From assembly GCA_903885555.1 (NCBI GenBank), contig CAISIV010000073.1:1-35163 (forward strand): 35,163 nucleotides of DNA, written 5' to 3'. The translations under genes and the position numbers were made by a program. Below, piece by piece: positions 30,847 through 35,163 of this stretch (the first letter of the stretch is position 1; the number at the start of each line of letters is the position of its first letter). The notes under the pieces are model-generated. The model did no database searches, was not told where the DNA came from, and saw nothing but the letters and a program-made list of their open reading frames with translations. The stretch comes from an uncultured Hyphomicrobiales bacterium. GTDB lineage: Bacteria; Pseudomonadota; Alphaproteobacteria; Rhizobiales; Xanthobacteraceae.

Positions 30847-32328
30847 ATGCCGGCCGTACAAGAGACCGTCGATCGGGTCCGACAGATCGACGTTGACCAA
30901 TACAAATACGGGTTCGTCACCGATATCGAATCCGAAAAGGCCCCGATCGGCCTGTCGGAAGACACTGTCCGCTACATCTCGGCCAAGAAGAACGAGCCGG
31001 CGTGGATGCTCGAGTGGCGTCTGGAGGCGTTCCGCCGCTGGCTGACCATGCGCGAGCCGACCTGGGCGCGCGTCGACTATCCCAAGATCGACTACCAGAA
31101 CGCTTATTACTATTCGGCGCCGAAGAAGAAGCCGCAGTTGTCGTCGCTCGACGAAGTCGATCCGCAAATTCTCGAGACCTACAAGAAGCTCGGCATTCCG
31201 TTGCGCGAGCAGGAAATGCTGGCCGGCGTCGTTCGTCCGGAAGGCGAGCGCCGCGTCGCGGTCGACGCCGTGTTCGACAGCGTGTCCGTTGCTACCACCT
31301 TCAAGGAAGAGCTCAAGCGCGCCGGCGTGATCTTCATGCCGATGTCGGAAGCGATCCAGGAGCATCCCGACCTGGTGAAGAAATATCTCTGCTCGGTCGT
31401 GCCGGTCAACGACAACTATTTCGCGACGCTGAACTCGGCGGTGTTCTCCGACGGTTCTTTCGTCTACATCCCGCCGGGCGTGCGCTGCCCGATGGAGTTG
31501 TCGACCTATTTCCGCATCAACGAGGCCAATACCGGCCAGTTCGAGCGCACGCTGATCATCGCCGACAAGGGCGCCTACGTGTCCTACCTCGAAGGCTGCA
31601 CCGCGCCGATGCGCGACGAGAACCAGTTGCACGCCGCCGTCGTCGAACTCGTGACGCATGACGACGCCGAGATCAAATACTCGACGGTGCAGAATTGGTA
31701 TCCGGGCGATGCCGACGGCAAGGGCGGTATCTTCAACTTCGTTACCAAGCGCGGCGACTGCCGCGGCAAGAACTCAAAGATTTCCTGGACCCAGGTCGAA
31801 ACCGGTTCGGCGATTACCTGGAAATATCCGAGCTGCATCCTGCGCGGCGATAACTCACGTGGCGAGTTCTATTCGATCGCGATCTCGAACGGCCGCCAGC
31901 AGGTCGACAGCGGCACCAAGATGATCCATCTCGGCAAGAACACGACCAGCCGCATCATCTCCAAGGGCATCTCGGCTGGCAAGTCGAACAACACTTATCG
32001 TGGCCTGGTCACCGCGCACCGCAAGGCGACCAACGCGCGCAACTTTACTAACTGCGACTCGCTGCTGATCGGCGACCAATGCGGCGCGCATACAGTGCCC
32101 TATATCGAGGCGAAGAATTCGTCGGCGGTGTTCGAGCACGAAGCGTCGACCTCGAAAATCTCCGAGGACATGCTGTTCTACTGCCGCCAGCGTGGCATGT
32201 CGGCGGAGGAGGCGACCGCCTTGGTCGTCAATGGTTTCGTCAAGGACGTGCTGCAGCAGCTGCCGATGGAATTCGCGGTTGAAGCGCAAAAACTCATTTC
32301 AATTTCGCTTGAAGGAAGTGTGGGCTAA
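30847..32328 (+). CDS. sufB: Fe-S cluster scaffold subunit SufB
   Basis: A 493-residue subunit of the SufBC2D complex, which builds iron-sulfur clusters for transfer to apoproteins. It starts [20 protein letters not shown], with the conserved [14 protein letters not shown] segment and then the parallel beta-helix core including GCTAPM and [27 protein letters not shown]. The C-terminal [29 protein letters not shown] contains the conserved Glu/His residues and the Cys near 445 seen in SufB. The ATG has a strong GGAGGG 5 nt upstream. It is followed by sufC with a 5-bp gap. Confidence 0.97.
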   Translation: MPAVQETVDRVRQIDVDQYKYGFVTDIESEKAPIGLSEDTVRYISAKKNEPAWMLEWRLEAFRRWLTMREPTWARVDYPKIDYQNAYYYSAPKKKPQLSSLDEVDPQILETYKKLGIPLREQEMLAGVVRPEGERRVAVDAVFDSVSVATTFKEELKRAGVIFMPMSEAIQEHPDLVKKYLCSVVPVNDNYFATLNSAVFSDGSFVYIPPGVRCPMELSTYFRINEANTGQFERTLIIADKGAYVSYLEGCTAPMRDENQLHAAVVELVTHDDAEIKYSTVQNWYPGDADGKGGIFNFVTKRGDCRGKNSKISWTQVETGSAITWKYPSCILRGDNSRGEFYSIAISNGRQQVDSGTKMIHLGKNTTSRIISKGISAGKSNNTYRGLVTAHRKATNARNFTNCDSLLIGDQCGAHTVPYIEAKNSSAVFEHEASTSKISEDMLFYCRQRGMSAEEATALVVNGFVKDVLQQLPMEFAVEAQKLISISLEGSVG

Positions 32329-32333
32329 CTCAA

Positions 32334-33089
32334 ATGGCGTTTCTTGAGATCAAAAATCTGCATGTCGAGGTCGAGGACAAGAAGATCCTCAACGGCCTGA
32401 CGTTGACTATCGAAAAGGGGCAGGTCGCCGCCATCATGGGGCCGAACGGCTCCGGCAAATCGACGCTGTCTTACGTGCTGGCCGGCAAGGATAATTACAA
32501 CGTCACCGAGGGCGAGATCCTTCTCAATGGCGAGAGCATTCTCGACATGGCGCCGGATGTGCGCGCCGCCAAGGGCATTTTCCTCGCGTTCCAGTATCCG
32601 GTCGAAGTGCCGGGCGTCGCCACCATGACGTTCCTCCGCACCGCGCTCAACGCGCAACGCAAGACGCGCGGCGAGCCGGAATTCTCCACGCCCGACTTCA
32701 TCAAGCTGGTGCGCGACACCTCGGCCAAGCTCGGTATCAGCCAGGAAATGCTGCGCCGCTCGGTCAATGTTGGCTTTTCCGGCGGCGAGAAGAAGCGCAA
32801 CGAAATCCTGCAAATGGCCATCCTGCAGCCCAGTCTTGCGGTGCTCGACGAGACCGATTCCGGCCTCGACATCGACGCGCTCAAGATCGTCGCCGAAGGC
32901 GTCAACGCGCTGCGCTCGCCGGAGCGTTCGATGATCGTCATCACGCACTATCAGCGGCTGCTCGACTACATTGTGCCTGACGTGGTGCACGTGCTGGCCA
33001 AGGGCAAGGTCGTCAAGACCGGCGGCAAGGAGCTCGCGCTTGAGCTCGAAGCCAGCGGCTATGCGCAATTCGGCGGCGAGGCGGCATAA
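32334..33089 (+). CDS. sufC: Fe-S assembly ATPase SufC
   Basis: A 251-residue ABC-type ATPase that drives conformational change in SufB/SufD. Walker A is GPNGSGKST at 36-44, the signature is SGGEKKRNE from S149, and Walker B has D172-E173 in LAVLDETDSGLDID. The SufC-specific EKKRNE sequence distinguishes it from transporter ATPases. It has no membrane partner. It overlaps closely with its neighbours (5 bp from sufB, 2 bp from sufD), indicating one operon. Confidence 0.97.
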   Translation: MAFLEIKNLHVEVEDKKILNGLTLTIEKGQVAAIMGPNGSGKSTLSYVLAGKDNYNVTEGEILLNGESILDMAPDVRAAKGIFLAFQYPVEVPGVATMTFLRTALNAQRKTRGEPEFSTPDFIKLVRDTSAKLGISQEMLRRSVNVGFSGGEKKRNEILQMAILQPSLAVLDETDSGLDIDALKIVAEGVNALRSPERSMIVITHYQRLLDYIVPDVVHVLAKGKVVKTGGKELALELEASGYAQFGGEAA

Positions 33090-33091
33090 CG

Positions 33092-34405
33092 ATGAACGCG
33101 GACATTCGCGCCATCAAGACAGCGGCTGAGCAGGGGCTCGCGACGTCGTTCGCCGGCGCCCGCGGTGCGCTGCCCGGCAAAGGCGCGGTGGCGAGCCTGC
33201 GCGACGACGCCTTCAAGCGTTTCGAGACACAAGGCCTGCCGAACCGGCGCGTCGAGCAGTGGAAATACACCGATCTGCGCGCGCTGATGCGCGAGGCAAA
33301 ACCGCTTGCCGGTCTTGCCGACGTCCGCAAGCCAGCCGATATCGCCGCGATCCTGTCCGGCGTCGATGCCAGCCTCGTGACCATCGTCAATGGCCGCTAT
33401 GCGCCGGAATGGTCCGACAAGAACGCTGCCGATCCCGGTATCGTTCTGGCCGAGCTATTCGCATGGCTTGCCGAGAACCTTGACTACAAGTTGGGTGAGA
33501 TGCCCGGTAGCGACGATCAGGCGTCACTGCTCAACACCGCCTTCATGAGCGGCGGCGTCGGTCTGCGCGTCATGCGCGGCGCCACTGTCGCCAAGCCTAT
33601 CCATATCGCCCACGTGTTCTCCGGCGATGCCGCCGCCGCGATGTATCCGCGGTCGGTGGTTGTCGTTGAGCCGGGCGCGCATGTCACGCTCGTGGAATCT
33701 TTCTCCGGTCCCGACGGCATCGACTATCAGGTCAATTCGGCGCTCGAACTTTCCATCGGCGAGGGCGCCCGTGTCGATCACATCAAGATCGGTTATGATG
33801 GCAACGCGGCGCTGCGCATCTCGACGCTCGGCGTCACGGTCGGCGCCAAGGCGACCTACAAGGACTTCGCCTACACCACTGGCGGTGCCGTTGTGCGCAA
33901 CCAGACATTCGCCCGCTTTGCCGGCGAACGCATCGATGCCTTCATCGGCGGCGCCAGCCTGTTGAAGAACAAGCAGCACGTCGACAACACACTGGTGATC
34001 GCGCACGCGGCGGCCAATTGCGACAGCCGCGAACTGTTCAAGACCGTGCTCGACAACCAGAGCCACGGCGTGTTCCAGGGCAAGATCATCGTCGAGCCGC
34101 ACGCGCAGAAGACCAATGCCAAGATGATGACGCGCTCGCTGCTGCTGTCGGACGAAGCCGAGGCTTCGCAGAAGCCTGAACTGGAAATCTTTGCCGACGA
34201 CGTGGTTTGCGGTCACGGCGCCACCGCCGGCGCACTCGATCCGGGTCTGAAGTTCTATCTGATGTCGCGCGGCATCCATGAAAAGGAAGCCGAGACGCTG
34301 TTGATCCAGGCTTTCATCGGCGAGGCCATCGAAGAAGTCGCGCATGAAGGCATTCGCGACGATTTGAATCTCGCGGCGCTGCGGTGGCTGGGAGCGCGTG
34401 CATGA
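33092..34405 (+). CDS. sufD: Fe-S assembly protein SufD
   Basis: A 437-residue SufB paralogue and heterodimer partner. The N-terminal helical part has VEQWKYTDLRALMREAKPL, the typical SufD motif. The beta-helix core follows, and the C-terminal VVCGHGATAGALDPGLKFYLMSRGI with its conserved Cys/His (in CGHG) is where SufB and SufD contact the nascent cluster. The start is 2 bp after sufC, and its TGA overlaps the sufS ATG in an ATGA junction. Confidence 0.96.
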   Translation: MNADIRAIKTAAEQGLATSFAGARGALPGKGAVASLRDDAFKRFETQGLPNRRVEQWKYTDLRALMREAKPLAGLADVRKPADIAAILSGVDASLVTIVNGRYAPEWSDKNAADPGIVLAELFAWLAENLDYKLGEMPGSDDQASLLNTAFMSGGVGLRVMRGATVAKPIHIAHVFSGDAAAAMYPRSVVVVEPGAHVTLVESFSGPDGIDYQVNSALELSIGEGARVDHIKIGYDGNAALRISTLGVTVGAKATYKDFAYTTGGAVVRNQTFARFAGERIDAFIGGASLLKNKQHVDNTLVIAHAAANCDSRELFKTVLDNQSHGVFQGKIIVEPHAQKTNAKMMTRSLLLSDEAEASQKPELEIFADDVVCGHGATAGALDPGLKFYLMSRGIHEKEAETLLIQAFIGEAIEEVAHEGIRDDLNLAALRWLGARA

Positions 34406-35163
34406 CGACGCACCCCGCGGTCAGCAATGGCTCCTACGACGTCGCCCAGATCCGCAAGGATTTTCCGGCGCTGGCGATGCAGGTCTATGGCAAGCCGCTG
34501 GTCTATCTCGACAACGGCGCGTCGGCGCAGAAGCCGACCCAGGTGCTCGAGCGGATGCACAAGGCGTATACGGAAGAATACGCCAACGTGCATCGCGGCC
34601 TGCATTATCTCGCCAACGCGGCGAGCGAAGCCTACGAAGGTGCGCGCGAAACCATTCAGCATTTCCTCGGCGCGGCGCGCAAGGAAGAGATCATCTTCAC
34701 CCGCAACGCCACCGAGGCGATCAACCTCGTGGCCGCGAGCTTCGGCGGTCCGCGCATCGGCCCCGGCGACGAGATCGTGCTCTCGATCATGGAGCACCAT
34801 TCCAACATCGTGCCGTGGAATTTCCTGCGCGAACGCCAGGGCGCGGTGATCAAATGGGCGCCGGTCGACGAGGAAGGCAACTTCCTCATCGATGAATTCG
34901 AGAAGCTGCTGTCGCCGCGCACCAAAATGGTGGCGATCACGCAGATGTCGAACGTGCTGGGCACCGAAGTGCCGATCAAAGAGGTCATCAAGCTGGCGCA
35001 CGCCCGCGGCATTCCGGTGCTGGTCGATGGCGCGCAGGGCGCGGTCCATCTCGACATCAATGTCCAGGACCTCGACGCCGATTTCTATGTGATGACCGGC
35101 CACAAGCTCTACGGCCCGACCGGCATCGGCGTGCTCTACGGCAAATACGATCTGCTCGCGGCG
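34402..35163 (+). CDS. sufS: Cysteine desulfurase SufS (C-terminus cut by window edge)
   Basis: 254 codons are present before the edge. The class II (SufS/CsdA) desulfurase start and fold are clear: YLDNGASAQKP, NVHRGLHYLANAASEAYEGAR, IVLSIMEHHSNIVPWNF, QGAVHLDINVQDLDADF, and PLP lysine K235 in TGHKLYGPTG. The active cysteine, expected more than 100 residues further on, lies outside the window. In E. coli SufS passes sulfur to SufE or SufU; whether such a partner follows cannot be seen. The ATG overlaps the sufD stop. Confidence 0.96.
   Translation, partial: MTTHPAVSNGSYDVAQIRKDFPALAMQVYGKPLVYLDNGASAQKPTQVLERMHKAYTEEYANVHRGLHYLANAASEAYEGARETIQHFLGAARKEEIIFTRNATEAINLVAASFGGPRIGPGDEIVLSIMEHHSNIVPWNFLRERQGAVIKWAPVDEEGNFLIDEFEKLLSPRTKMVAITQMSNVLGTEVPIKEVIKLAHARGIPVLVDGAQGAVHLDINVQDLDADFYVMTGHKLYGPTGIGVLYGKYDLLAA

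Overview
The window looks like a chromosomal core segment of a high-GC alphaproteobacterium of the order Rhizobiales, most like the Bradyrhizobiaceae/Xanthobacteraceae. This is inferred from the proteins: an RNase E with a C-terminal GWW tail, an Omp25/RopB-type porin, a suf operon led by an extra NifS/IscS-type desulfurase behind an Irr-like box, and GGAAC-N16-CGTT (EcfG-type) promoter sequences. No rRNA, tRNA, CRISPR array, transposase, integrase or phage gene is visible. Both edges cut genes: a glutathione S-transferase on the left and sufS on the right.

1-5.4 kb holds storage and stress genes. It starts with the GST fragment and an intracellular PHB depolymerase (phaZ). Next comes a small divergent cluster: a 316-residue membrane protein followed by a 24-residue hydrophobic peptide on the minus strand, and a second 28-residue hydrophobic peptide on the plus strand. 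EcfG-like promoters on both strands occupy the gap between them. An encapsulated-ferritin-like (EncFtn) protein without an encapsulin, an HtrA/Deg-type protease without a signal peptide and a PsiF-like periplasmic protein follow.

5.4-18.4 kb is mostly RNA turnover, cell wall and translation: a bifunctional aldolase/short-chain dehydrogenase, RNase E with a His/Asp-rich insertion in its S1 domain and a long upstream region, a secreted SGNH hydrolase, an AMIN-type N-acetylmuramoyl-L-alanine amidase, PBP1A, prfB with an intact programmed +1 frameshift site, and a membrane-anchored M23 peptidase. 18.5-26.2 kb carries a one-cysteine BCP peroxiredoxin, a YhdP/AsmA-like giant protein, a porin preceded by two direct repeats 22 bp apart, tyrS and anmK.

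26.2-28.6 kb is a three-gene minus-strand cluster: a small Cys-rich secreted protein, a His-rich predicted beta-barrel and a c'-type cytochrome. It looks like a metal, probably copper, handling system and is the least characterised block. 28.6-35.2 kb has a COG2945-type hydrolase and then the Fe-S assembly operon: cysteine desulfurase, sufB, sufC, sufD and sufS (cut). The operon is preceded by an Irr-like palindrome and a second strong palindrome.

The best candidates for undescribed biology are the EcfG-linked mini-membrane-protein locus, the encapsulin-less EncFtn, and the His/Cys-rich barrel-cytochrome operon.
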